Below are positions 33,521 to 42,069 of a stretch of 64,000 nucleotides of DNA, piece by piece. A program made the position numbers and the translations under genes. The notes beneath the pieces were generated by a model. That model was not told the DNA's origin, ran no database searches, and saw only the letters and a list, made by a program, of their open reading frames with translations. Location: the NCBI RefSeq assembly GCF_046557615.1, contig NZ_JBKIII010000002.1:62001-126000 (forward strand), read 5' to 3'. This stretch comes from Haloferax sp046557615 (lineage in GTDB: Archaea > Halobacteriota > Halobacteria > Halobacteriales > Haloferacaceae). Within the stretch, counting starts at the first letter, position 1. Every line of letters begins with the position of its first letter.

Positions 33521-34984
33521 ATGCGAAAGACCGGTCTCCGCGCGCTTCTCGTGGCCGCCCTCCTCGTCCTCGCAGGCTGTGCAGCACCTACCTCTGCGCC
33601 CGCTGGACCAGCGCCGTCCCAAGAGACGACTCAAACTGCAACTACGGAGCGAGTCGGGTTCGAAGACCCCGATAGGGACGTTCTCGGCTGGGAAAACGGC
33701 TACTGGTACGACGAATCGATAGACGTGAATCAGTCCGATGGCCTGAGTGATGCCGAACTCGAAGCCTACGTCGCCCGGTCGATGGCTCGGGTCGAACACA
33801 TCCGCCAACTCGAATTCAAAGAGACAGTGCCCGTCGAGGTCATCTCGCGCGACGGCTACCGGCAGGAGAGTGCGAACTTCTCTGAGTCACCCACGTCTGA
33901 GTTCAATCGCTGGAACGACCAGGTGTGGGAAGCGCTCTTTATCACCGGTGAGCGAGAGAGCAGTTCGACCGCAATCGGGAACACGACCAGTAGCGCCGTT
34001 CTCGGCTTCTACTCTCCACAAGCAGGCGAAATCAAAATCGTGACTGACACGCCCGAGACGGTGACCATCGACAATGCCACGCTCGCACACGAACTGGTTC
34101 ACGCCCTCCAAGACCAGCACTTCGACCTAACGAGCGAGCGTTTCTCGGGACAGACCCAAGACGGTGACCTCGCTATCGACGGCATCGTCGAAGGCGACGC
34201 TTCATACGTCGAAAAGCAGTACACTGAGCGCTGTACTGCTGGCGAATGGGAGTGTGTCAAACCGCCTGCCGCGAGCGGTGGGTCGGGCTCGGGTAGCTCG
34301 GGCGGCGCTGGCCCCAACCTCGGCGTCCTCTTGACTATCTACCAGCCGTATTCGGACGGCCCGGTCTACGTCCATTCGCTCTACGAACAGGGTGGCTGGG
34401 AGGCAGTCAACGACGCGATGCGTAACCCACCGGTCTCTTCCGAGCAGACGATTCACCTCACCGACGAGGAACCGGTCCCAATCGAGTTCGAGAGTACCGC
34501 GACGAACGGCTGGGAGACCTTCGAGAATCAGGGCGAAGGCGGCTCTGACACCGTCGGCGAGGCGTCTATCTACGCGATGATGTGGTACCAAGCGCGGATG
34601 AACGGCGCAGATACGATAAACATCCGTGGCCTGCTCGATACGAACGACCAGTACGACACGTACAACTACGACGCCAAGCCCTCCGCAGGATGGGGGAACG
34701 ACCGCGTGTTCCCCTACCGGACCACCGGGAGCGCTGACACCGAGTACGGCTACGTCTGGGTGACCGAATGGGACAGCGAACAGGATGCCCGACAGTTCGA
34801 GACTGCGTATCTGAACATCCTCCGTTCGAACGGCATCGAGCAACTCGATAACGGCATCTACGTCGTCCCAGACGGCGAGTTCAACGACGCCTTCCGTGTC
34901 GTCCGCGACGGCACACGCGTCACCATCGTCAACGGCCCAGAACCCGAAGACGTTGACCAGATTCGACCCGAACTCGCGTCCTAA
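33521..34984 (+). CDS. Hvo_1808-family surface lipoprotein, HExxH zinc-protease-like (copy 1)
   Basis: 487 residues. A Sec-type signal with lipobox (LLVAALLVLAGCAAP) predicts a lipid-anchored extracellular protein, followed by a Thr/Ala/Pro tether. The motif TLAHELVHALQDQHF places the zinc-protease HExxH at His190-Glu191-x2-His194; GIVEGDASYVEKQY may supply the third ligand Glu. A Gly/Ser linker sits near 250-265. The family is named after Haloferax volcanii Hvo_1808; activity is, to my knowledge, not shown. GGTGAT precedes the ATG by about seven bases. A paralogue follows at 35507. Confidence 0.88.
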   Translation: MRKTGLRALLVAALLVLAGCAAPTSAPAGPAPSQETTQTATTERVGFEDPDRDVLGWENGYWYDESIDVNQSDGLSDAELEAYVARSMARVEHIRQLEFKETVPVEVISRDGYRQESANFSESPTSEFNRWNDQVWEALFITGERESSSTAIGNTTSSAVLGFYSPQAGEIKIVTDTPETVTIDNATLAHELVHALQDQHFDLTSERFSGQTQDGDLAIDGIVEGDASYVEKQYTERCTAGEWECVKPPAASGGSGSGSSGGAGPNLGVLLTIYQPYSDGPVYVHSLYEQGGWEAVNDAMRNPPVSSEQTIHLTDEEPVPIEFESTATNGWETFENQGEGGSDTVGEASIYAMMWYQARMNGADTINIRGLLDTNDQYDTYNYDAKPSAGWGNDRVFPYRTTGSADTEYGYVWVTEWDSEQDARQFETAYLNILRSNGIEQLDNGIYVVPDGEFNDAFRVVRDGTRVTIVNGPEPEDVDQIRPELAS

Positions 34985-35025
34985 GCCTCGACAAGATACT
35001 TAGCTGTCACCTCTCATTGGGTGAC

Positions 35026-35463
35026 ATGGTTCGCTTTCTCTTCCCTGTTGCTCTCCTCGTAATTCTCTCGGGGTGCGTGGGCGCGCCCGTTGCGACTGAC
35101 GATGTGACGACGACGTCATCGGTGACGACTACAACTACCGACACACCGACCGAGACGACGACAACTCAGACAGCCACAGCAACCCCAACTACGACTGCCG
35201 TCACTCCAACGACGACGACATCAACTCCATCGTACACTGGTTGCAATGCGAGTCTCTACGTCGATACCGTCGAGTCGGTACCGGACGATGAACCGGTGGT
35301 GCAGTACAGTGAACTTCCGGTTGACCGTCGTTCAGAATTCGACCACGCACTGAGTGGCAGTGTGACGTTTTCGGAACAAAGCGAGGCGTATTCATATTGG
35401 GTGGAATTGCGGTACGTCGAGAAAGACGGCCAGACGTTCACAAATGCAATCGCAATCTGCTAA
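35026..35463 (+). CDS. Thr-rich surface lipoprotein, unknown
   Basis: 145 residues. Signal and lipobox: FLFPVALLVILSGCVGAP. Then a tether of about 45 residues that is nearly all Thr with Pro and Ala, probably O-glycosylated on the cell surface. A small C-terminal domain (about 75-145) has TGCNASLYVDTVES and ends in NAIAIC, so its two Cys could form a disulfide that closes the domain. An in-frame TTG at 35017 would only add three residues. It lies between two Hvo_1808 paralogues on the same strand, 41 bases after the first. Confidence 0.75.
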   Translation: MVRFLFPVALLVILSGCVGAPVATDDVTTTSSVTTTTTDTPTETTTTQTATATPTTTAVTPTTTTSTPSYTGCNASLYVDTVESVPDDEPVVQYSELPVDRRSEFDHALSGSVTFSEQSEAYSYWVELRYVEKDGQTFTNAIAIC

Positions 35464-35506
35464 CCCGCCGAACCGCTTTTCACCTCTCCCGCGCAGGTTC
35501 GCATAG

Positions 35507-36901
35507 ATGCGGTCACACCTCGCACCGATTCTCGCCGCCCTCCTTCTCGTCGTCTCGGGGTGTGCCGCGCCAGTCGCCGACCCGACACAGTCGCAGTCAA
35601 CTGATTGGTCGTGGCCGGACGACCCGCCGACGGACAGACTCGGGTGGGAAAACGGTTACTGGCACAACGAGTCAATCGATATCGACCAGTCCGATGGACT
35701 GAACGCGAGCGAACGCGAGGCCTTCGTCGCCCGGACGATGGCACGGGTCGAACTCGTCCGCGAACTGGAGTTCAAAGAACCGGTCCCCGTCGAAGTCGTC
35801 TCCCGCGAGGCGTACCAAGCGCAGTCTGGCACACCGACAGACCCCGTTCACGCCGATTGGAACGACCAAGTCTGGGAGTCGCTTCTCCTCGTCGGCGAAG
35901 ACCGAACCATCGAGGAGGTGTTCGACGACCTGTATGGTGGTGCCGTCCTCGGGTACTACGACCCGACTGAGGACCGAATCGTCATCGTCAGTGACAGTCC
36001 CACACCGGCTATCGAACGCGGAACACTCGCACACGAACTCGTACACGCACTCCAAGACCAGCACTTCGGACTCGACGCGTCGCCGCCGACACAGGATATG
36101 CAACTCGCCGACAACGGCCTGGTCGAGGGCGACGCGCGCTACGTGGAGTATCTCTACGCCGACCGCTGCGGCGACGAATGGAAGTGCGTCCCTCGCCCAG
36201 AACGAGCGGCCTCTGCTGGCGGTTCGTTCGACTTCTCGGTATTCCTCGTCATCTACACACCGTACAGCGAAGGACCGACGTTCGTCTCCGACCTCCGCGA
36301 GCGTGGTGGGTGGCAAGCGGTCAACGACGCCTACGCCAACCCCCCTGTTTCCACTGAACAACTCCTGTCTCCCGGGAGCTATCCCGACGAACGACCGGTC
36401 GAAGTCACAATCGAAGACCGTTCGGACGAGACGTGGACGCGCTTCGACCACGAACCGGTCGGCGATACAGTGGGCGAAGCCTCCATCTACGCGATGCTCA
36501 GGGCGAATCGTGCCATCGACCGCAGCGACCTGCAACGAAATACGGGCGCATACTCGCCGTACAACTACACGAGTGGACCGTCGTCGGGGTGGGCGGGTGA
36601 CCTCGTGGTCCCGTACCGCCCCGCTGACGACACTGTGGCCGCCGAAAACCCCGACCAGCGTGCCTACGTCTGGCGAACGACGTGGGACACCGAGGCCGAC
36701 GCGGAGAGCTTCGAGACTACCTACACGAGAATCATGCTCCAACTCAGGATGGGTGCTTCCCGTGTCGCGCCGAACACCTACGTCATCGACGAGGGGCCGT
36801 TCGCGGACGCCTATCGCGTGACACGAGACGAGAACACGGTGACCGTCGTCAACGCACCGACCGCGGAAGAGTTGGACGCGGTCCACTCCACGAGCGATTG
36901 A
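35507..36901 (+). CDS. Hvo_1808-family surface lipoprotein, HExxH zinc-protease-like (copy 2)
   Basis: 464 residues, a clear paralogue of the 33521-34984 protein over its full length: LGWENGYWHNESIDIDQSDG, RGTLAHELVHALQDQHFGL, NGLVEGDARYVEYLY, SEGPTFVSDL and VGEASIYAMLRA all align. HExxH is at His176-Glu177-x2-His180. The signal peptide ends in a lipobox (LLVVSGCAAP), so it should also be surface-anchored. The Gly/Ser linker of copy 1 is nearly absent. Tandem duplication is the simplest origin. Substrate unknown. Confidence 0.88.
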   Translation: MRSHLAPILAALLLVVSGCAAPVADPTQSQSTDWSWPDDPPTDRLGWENGYWHNESIDIDQSDGLNASEREAFVARTMARVELVRELEFKEPVPVEVVSREAYQAQSGTPTDPVHADWNDQVWESLLLVGEDRTIEEVFDDLYGGAVLGYYDPTEDRIVIVSDSPTPAIERGTLAHELVHALQDQHFGLDASPPTQDMQLADNGLVEGDARYVEYLYADRCGDEWKCVPRPERAASAGGSFDFSVFLVIYTPYSEGPTFVSDLRERGGWQAVNDAYANPPVSTEQLLSPGSYPDERPVEVTIEDRSDETWTRFDHEPVGDTVGEASIYAMLRANRAIDRSDLQRNTGAYSPYNYTSGPSSGWAGDLVVPYRPADDTVAAENPDQRAYVWRTTWDTEADAESFETTYTRIMLQLRMGASRVAPNTYVIDEGPFADAYRVTRDENTVTVVNAPTAEELDAVHSTSD

Positions 36902-36971
36902 AGAAAATTCCTCTTCGACCCGCCGGACCGATTATGTAACCTTTTCATCGCGCGGATGGAATACACAGGAA

Positions 36972-38123
36972 ATGACCGAGTTCGACATCGTCGGTCCCGA
37001 AGCCATCCGCGAAGGCGACGCGACCGACGCCTACTTCAAGCGGACTGAGGCCACGCTTCGGCACGCGGGGAAGAACCCCCACGTCGTCGCCGAAGTGACC
37101 GCAGACCAGTTCCCCGACGGGGAGTTCGAGGTGTTCGCCGGAGTGAAAGACGCGGCGGCACTGCTCGAAGGCCACAACCTCGATGTCGATGCCATCCCCG
37201 AGGGATGCCTCTTCGACGGTGGCCCTGTCATGCGAATCGAAGGAAAGTACCTCGATTTCGCGCGCCTCGAAACCTCGCTTCTCGGCTTTCTCTCGCACGC
37301 CTCGGGATGCGCGACGGCCGCGCTGGAAGCACGTGTCGCCGCGCCCGACTCTATCGTTCTCTCGTTCGGCGCGCGTCACGTCCACCCGTCTATCGCCGCG
37401 ATGGTCGAGCGAAGCGCGCTCATCGCCGGACTCGATGGCTTTTCGCACGTCGCCGCCGGGGAGATTCTCGGCCGCGAGGCCAGCGGGACGATGCCTCACG
37501 CACTGATTATCGCCTTCGGCCGCAACAAGCAGGAAGATGCCTTCCGCGCCTTCGACGAAGCAGTCCCCGAGGACGTCCCACGGGTCGCACTCTGTGACAC
37601 CTACGGCGACGAAGTCGGTGAAGTCCTCTCGGCCGTCGATGCGCTCGGAGACCACCTCGACAGCGTTCGGCTCGACACGACCTCGTCGCGTCGCGGGAAC
37701 TTCCGCCACATCGTCCGCGAGGTTCGCTGGGAACTCGACGCGCGCGGCTACGAGGATGTCGGAATCTTCGTGAGTGGCGGCCTCGGCCCCAAAGAACTGC
37801 GTGAACTGCGCGATGTCGTCGCCGGATTCGGCGTCGGCGGCTACATCTCCAACGCGAACCCGGTCGATTTCGCACTCGATATCGTCGAAGTCGAGGGTGA
37901 ACTCGCGGCCAAGCGCGGCAAACTCTCGGGGACGAAGGAAGTGTACCGCACTGCCGACGGTGGACACCACATCGGCCTTCGTGGACAGGACGCACCCGAC
38001 GATGCGACGCCACTGCTCGAACCGCTCATCCGCGATGGCGAACTCGTCCGCGACTTCGATATCGACGCGGCGGCCGACTATTCGAAAGCGGACGCCGAAC
38101 GCGTCGGTTTCGGCGCGGAGTAG
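36972..38123 (+). CDS. pncB: Nicotinate phosphoribosyltransferase
   Basis: 383 residues. Family features include DAYFKRTEATLRHAGKNPHV, ARLETSLLGFLSHASGCAT, LSFGARHVHPSIAAMVERSA (the ARHxHP active-site segment), GTMPHALII and VRLDTTSSRRGNFRHIV with ISGGL-type VSGGLGPKEL. It makes nicotinate mononucleotide from nicotinate and phosphoribosyl pyrophosphate, the Preiss-Handler entry to NAD. An ATTATGT box at about 36933 and AGGAA just before the ATG indicate a short leader. With the nicotinamidase-like gene at 32803 it would complete salvage from nicotinamide. Confidence 0.93.
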   Translation: MTEFDIVGPEAIREGDATDAYFKRTEATLRHAGKNPHVVAEVTADQFPDGEFEVFAGVKDAAALLEGHNLDVDAIPEGCLFDGGPVMRIEGKYLDFARLETSLLGFLSHASGCATAALEARVAAPDSIVLSFGARHVHPSIAAMVERSALIAGLDGFSHVAAGEILGREASGTMPHALIIAFGRNKQEDAFRAFDEAVPEDVPRVALCDTYGDEVGEVLSAVDALGDHLDSVRLDTTSSRRGNFRHIVREVRWELDARGYEDVGIFVSGGLGPKELRELRDVVAGFGVGGYISNANPVDFALDIVEVEGELAAKRGKLSGTKEVYRTADGGHHIGLRGQDAPDDATPLLEPLIRDGELVRDFDIDAAADYSKADAERVGFGAE

Positions 38124-38209
38124 ACACTCTCGTTTTCAGTCTGTTACCGGACCAGCGATGCACTGCATTGCATCAGGTCCGAACGACGCGTGAAAATTTC
38201 AGAACGCGT

Positions 38210-38812
38210 CTACAGCGCTTCGACGCTACCGCCGTCGTTGCGCTCGCGGAAGACTTGCCCTTCGAAGAGGGTGACCATCGTATCTTCGTCTTGCCACGCG
38301 AGCGGCGACAGGCCAGCCTTACGGCAGGCGTTGGTCAGCAGTTGTTCTTTCGACCAACCGAGTTCGACGGGCAGAGTCGGATACATCCATCCGTGCTTGC
38401 CACCGGCGTCGATTGCGACCCCGTGGGTACCGATTTCGAGGTCAGCAAGTGGGTCGTTAGTAAGTGTATAATTCTTAACGATACAAACGGAAATGTTCAG
38501 GTTCGGGAGTTCGGGAGCTTCGATTTCGGTCTGACACGAGTCGCCGGATGCGGCTTTGATTGCGGCATCGACGATGGCGTGGCCAAGTTGGTCCTTGCCA
38601 CGATACGCGCCAGCACAGCCACGGAGTCGCCCGCGACCGCGTGTTGACTTGATTCGGACAAACGCACCGGTTCGCGCGTAAAAGGCATCCCGCATGCTGC
38701 CTGGTTGTTCTCGTTGTCCATGGAGAACGTACGATTCTACCGATTCCCGCGCCAGTTCGACCGCCCTCGCCCCATCCTCGTAGGTGAGCTGCACGGTCTG
38801 CGCCTCGGACAT
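38210..38812 (-). CDS. AMMECR1-domain protein
   Basis: 200 residues, the usual archaeal length for TIGR00296/AMMECR1 proteins. Core features: GAFVRIKSTRGRGRLRGCAGA (the LRGCIG motif), LPNLNISVCIV, IGTHGVAIDAGGKHGWMYP and WSKEQLLTNACRKAGL. The family is conserved from archaea to humans; its biochemical role is unproven. Start 38812 (MSEAQTVQLTYEDGARAV) fits haloarchaeal relatives. Divergent from the RNase P RNA gene. Confidence 0.92.
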   Translation of the reverse strand: MSEAQTVQLTYEDGARAVELARESVESYVLHGQREQPGSMRDAFYARTGAFVRIKSTRGRGRLRGCAGAYRGKDQLGHAIVDAAIKAASGDSCQTEIEAPELPNLNISVCIVKNYTLTNDPLADLEIGTHGVAIDAGGKHGWMYPTLPVELGWSKEQLLTNACRKAGLSPLAWQDEDTMVTLFEGQVFRERNDGGSVEAL

Positions 38813-38963
38813 ATACCACATGAAGGCCCCAAGCGACTTCAACGCTTCCCCTTCGTGTTAATTGGATGTTATTTGTAGTTGTGTAGTCATTAACATACCC
38901 ATAAACGGGTTTTCGACCATCGTAATCGAACCGCTTATCCACGGGACGAGGCTACCTTACGAC

Positions 38964-39441
38964 GGCAGAGAGAGCCCGGCTTCCGTGCCCGCGACGGGCA
39001 TGAGGAAAGTCCCCCCACCGTCCGGATAGGTGACCGGGCGCAAGCCCGGAGTCGGAGACGGCTGGCTCTGGAACAGAAACGAGACCCCTCGACCCGACCA
39101 ATGATGTGCGCGCGACGACCATCGGTCGTTGCCGGTACGCCTCGTGCGTACGCGAACTGACCCGAGAGGGAAGGGAGATAACCCACAGAGGAGGGGAGAT
39201 GACATCGTCATCTCCGACGGGAAGCGGCGTAGCCGCGACCCACGAGACGGCACCGCCGTCTCACTGACGGTCGAGAATGGATGGAACGGCGAATCCTCAC
39301 TGGTGCAAGTCCGCGCCGCGAAGGTAATCTGGACGGCACGCTCGGGTTCGCCCGACGTGCCCTCGGACGTCTTGTCTGAGGAGGACGCGGACGCTTAGCC
39401 GAATGCTGGGACGAACAGAAGGGGGCTTACTCCTCTCAGCC
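38964..39441 (+). ncRNA. rnpB: RNase P RNA
   Basis: Catalytic RNA of RNase P, which cuts the 5' leader of precursor tRNAs. CR-I (GAGGAAAGTCC, 39003-39013) and CR-V (ACAGAAGGGGGCTTAC, about 39415-39430) are present and form the P4 helix; the CR-IV-like GGTGCAAGTCC is near 39302. P1 can pair GGCAGAGAGAG (38964-38974) with TCCTCTCAGCC (39431-39441), with two mismatches and a wobble, which sets the ends given. A CTTATCC box about 26 bases upstream may be the promoter. The length is about 478 by this pairing; the true ends could differ by some bases. Confidence 0.92.
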
Positions 39442-39541
39442 ACTTTTGACCCGTGAGCAACGGCGTTGGGTGTACCAAGACGTTCTCGGTCTCGGACTTG
39501 TTTGAGAAACCCTCATGCTGGTTCATCACTCCTGAGTAGGT

Positions 39542-40582
39542 ATGCGTCTCCTCGTCTGCTGTGTTGTCGCCCTCGTTCTTCTCGCAGGGTGTGTCGCGCC
39601 TTCTGCGGTCGGTCCGGACCAACAACGAACCCAAACGCCGGACTCCGCCGCTGTCGCAACCGACGAGGCGGCAGAGACCGAGGCGGCCATCTCACAGCGT
39701 TCGACGGGACCGTGGGGGAGTGACCCCGTTATCGTCGCGGTTTCGGCACCAAGTGACGGCAGAAACTACACGATGCTGGTCGAAGCGGCGACGACCTACT
39801 GGGAGACCGAGGATTCTCGCTATCTTGGCTACGAAATCGACTACGAGGTGCAGTCGAACGCGACTAACCCGGACCTCATCGTCAGTTTCGGCCCGGAAGT
39901 TCCGGGCTGTAGCGGCCACAACGAGGCCGCAGGGTGTGCGCCCTACATCACCGACGGCTCTCAGATCGACCGGCCAATCGAAGTGTACATCAAAACCGGA
40001 TTCAGCAACGATTCGACGACCGAAATCGTCGCACACGAACTCGGTCACACGCTCGGGTTGGCTCACGGCGACGAGCCGACTCGACTCATGAACTCGACGA
40101 GCAGGCTCTACACGCTCCCGCAAATCAACGCGACCGACCGACCGTTCCCGTGGACGCACACCGATTTCGCCGTCTACATCGACGACTCGGACGCGAGAGA
40201 CCCAGACGGAAGTAGGGAACAGGTCGAACAGGCGCTCGACTACTACGAAGACGGTTCGGAGGGTATGCCCGATAATCTCACGTTTAGGTACGTCTCCGAC
40301 CCAGCCGACGCCGACATCGCGATCTCCTTTACCGACACGTCGCCGTGCGGTCCCGACGCTGGGTCGTGTGCGAGTATCGGCGGCTACGACCCAGACGGTG
40401 ACGGCGCACTCGAAACCTACGACGGACTCCGAATCGTCCTCGTGGACCTCGAAACCGACGCGGTTGGCTGGCACGTCGGCTACTGGGTGGCGCACTACTT
40501 CGGCGCGGAAGCAGATTCAGAGAAACCCGAACCGTTCCGCTCTGCGACCTACGAGGAACGTCGAAGCGAGTGGTGGGCGTAA
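39542..40582 (+). CDS. Matrixin-like surface lipoprotein with duplicated, degenerate second half
   Basis: 346 residues. Signal and lipobox (VALVLLAGCVAP) predict surface anchoring. The first half ends in VAHELGHTLGLAHGDEP, the metzincin motif H-E-x2-H-x2-G-x2-H (His165, Glu166, His169, His175), with Met in RLMNSTSR as the likely Met-turn. The second half (from about 203) repeats the same plan: VEQALDYYEDG matches VEAATTYWETED, ISFTDTSPCG matches VSFGPEVPGC, and WHVGYWVAHYFGAEA stands where HELGHTLGLAHG was, with the Glu lost. A secreted zinc protease with one live and one dead domain is the reading. Confidence 0.82.
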   Translation: MRLLVCCVVALVLLAGCVAPSAVGPDQQRTQTPDSAAVATDEAAETEAAISQRSTGPWGSDPVIVAVSAPSDGRNYTMLVEAATTYWETEDSRYLGYEIDYEVQSNATNPDLIVSFGPEVPGCSGHNEAAGCAPYITDGSQIDRPIEVYIKTGFSNDSTTEIVAHELGHTLGLAHGDEPTRLMNSTSRLYTLPQINATDRPFPWTHTDFAVYIDDSDARDPDGSREQVEQALDYYEDGSEGMPDNLTFRYVSDPADADIAISFTDTSPCGPDAGSCASIGGYDPDGDGALETYDGLRIVLVDLETDAVGWHVGYWVAHYFGAEADSEKPEPFRSATYEERRSEWWA

Positions 40583-40601
40583 TTCACGGACGGTGACATG
40601 A

Positions 40602-40608
40602 TTTAAAA
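40602..40608 (+). promoter_or_regulatory. TATA-like box for the 40635 gene
   Basis: TTTAAAA centred about 30 bases before the GTG at 40635, indicating transcription starting within a few bases of the start codon. Confidence 0.45.
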
Positions 40609-40634
40609 CACCGGCAAGGTAACTTTTCCACGAC

Positions 40635-41510
40635 GTGCCCTCCGCTGATTCGCTCCCGCCTGCAACCGTCATTTCGTGGTCCAGCGACGCGTCGGACTGG
40701 GTTGCAGTACTCCTTCGCTACAGTGTTCTCGGACTGCTCGGTGGGATGGCGTTGCTCGCGATGCTGCTGATTCTCTTGATAATTCCCGGTCTCGTCCGAA
40801 ATGGCGAGTACGGCGTCCTTATCGTTCTCGCCGCTGCGGTGGTTTTCGGCGGCCCCGTCTCGCTCATCGTCATCGCTGCTGCCGTCTCACGCGGCAAACT
40901 CACACAGGTGTTTCCCAATATCGAGGCGTTTCGGCTCGTTCCCTCACTCTTGGTGTCTGTGGTTGGTGCCGTCGTCATCGTCGTCGTTGCACTCTTCCCG
41001 CCACTGCTGTACGTCGCTTTAGTGCTGGGTGTCGCCCTCGTAGTCATTCGATGGGTTCGACACGGGACCGGAACCATCGACGTCGAAGCCAAGACGTTCA
41101 CGATTCCGAAGAACGAAGCCGCAACGTTCGAGTACAACCTCGATGGACTCCGTTCGTTCTCGACCTACCGCGTCGCCGATACCGCACTCTTCCGACTCCG
41201 ATACGTCGGCACGAAAGGACTGTCTGGCCCGTCGTTCATCTCTGCTCCGTCCGACCGGGCTGACCACGTACGCGTCGCACTCACGTCGATAGCCGAAGAG
41301 TCGGACACGGATACGAGTGTCTCGAAAGCAGCAGCAGCGGTACTCGCGGTGTTCGGCGTCGGCTCTGTACTGCTCGCACTCGCGCCGTGGGTCCTGCTTC
41401 GACTCGGCAAGATTCCCAATGCAAGCGGTGGCATCGTAGTGTATATCTCGTTGTTCTTGGGAACGTTCGGCGCGTTGTTCCTCCTCCTCGCGTTTCGTTC
41501 GCAACGATGA
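40635..41510 (+). CDS. Membrane protein, unknown
   Basis: 291 residues starting with GTG. Membrane helices at about 24-52, 57-83, 103-140 (two close ones), then a soluble region (about 145-225: GTIDVEAKTFTIPKNEAATF) and two more helices at about 232-255 and 262-285. No transport or enzyme motif. The soluble middle resembles a small PH-like beta domain, as in bacterial YcxB-type proteins, but this is only a shape resemblance. Leaderless start supported by TTTAAAA upstream. Confidence 0.7.
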   Translation: MPSADSLPPATVISWSSDASDWVAVLLRYSVLGLLGGMALLAMLLILLIIPGLVRNGEYGVLIVLAAAVVFGGPVSLIVIAAAVSRGKLTQVFPNIEAFRLVPSLLVSVVGAVVIVVVALFPPLLYVALVLGVALVVIRWVRHGTGTIDVEAKTFTIPKNEAATFEYNLDGLRSFSTYRVADTALFRLRYVGTKGLSGPSFISAPSDRADHVRVALTSIAEESDTDTSVSKAAAAVLAVFGVGSVLLALAPWVLLRLGKIPNASGGIVVYISLFLGTFGALFLLLAFRSQR

Positions 41511-41579
41511 AATCCCAACTTTGCGGCCAACCAGGGCCACTGCCACCGAGTTCTTTTACTTCCTCCACGTAGGTCATGT

Positions 41580-41891
41580 GTGACGTTCACTAACGGGCAC
41601 GACAAATTTGGCGAGCAGTTAGACGAGCGTGCGCTCTGTGAGGCGCTCGTCGTCTTCGGTGGCACCGACGCCGAACGACGAATCGTCGCTCGACAAGCCC
41701 GTGACTTAGCTGATTCTGGGCAGGCGATGCGTGACCGGGGCACACCGCTCACCGTCGAGGAAATCGTGAACAACCTCGAAGATGCTCCTCGCGGAACGCC
41801 CGCGACACGGTGGAACTGGTGGCTCGGCGCGCTCGAAGTCGCCTACGGTGGCTATCACGACTTCCGCGTCAGACGGTTCCCGAAAGCGTAA
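41580..41891 (+). CDS. Conserved small haloarchaeal protein, unknown
   Basis: 103 residues starting with GTG at 41580. Helical N-terminus (GEQLDERALCEALVVFGG, DAERRIVARQARDLADSGQ) and an aromatic C-terminus (RWNWWLGALEVAYGGYHDF). Composition and the conserved-looking Trp/Tyr cluster make it a real gene; no family recognised. An upstream ATG at 41576 is out of frame and hits a stop at once. It follows the membrane protein on the same strand with 69 bases between. Confidence 0.65.
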   Translation: MTFTNGHDKFGEQLDERALCEALVVFGGTDAERRIVARQARDLADSGQAMRDRGTPLTVEEIVNNLEDAPRGTPATRWNWWLGALEVAYGGYHDFRVRRFPKA

Positions 41892-42069
41892 ATCTGAATC
41901 GACAGGGCCACAAACCCTAATTCCTGCATTATTCGCCGTTTGAGGGCTGTTACGACACTAATAACGACTGTCTGTTCCGGCTGAGTAAAACCAAAGCAGA
42001 TTACACACTTGTTTTAGAATGATACGAGTAACGCGTACGAACAAACCTCCTAGTGATGCTTACTCTACT

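Noticed and set aside
36945..37970. 341-codon minus-strand frame opposite pncB
   Set aside because: Antisense frame over a clear family member; its long openness comes from GC-rich codon positions. Composition is not halophilic.
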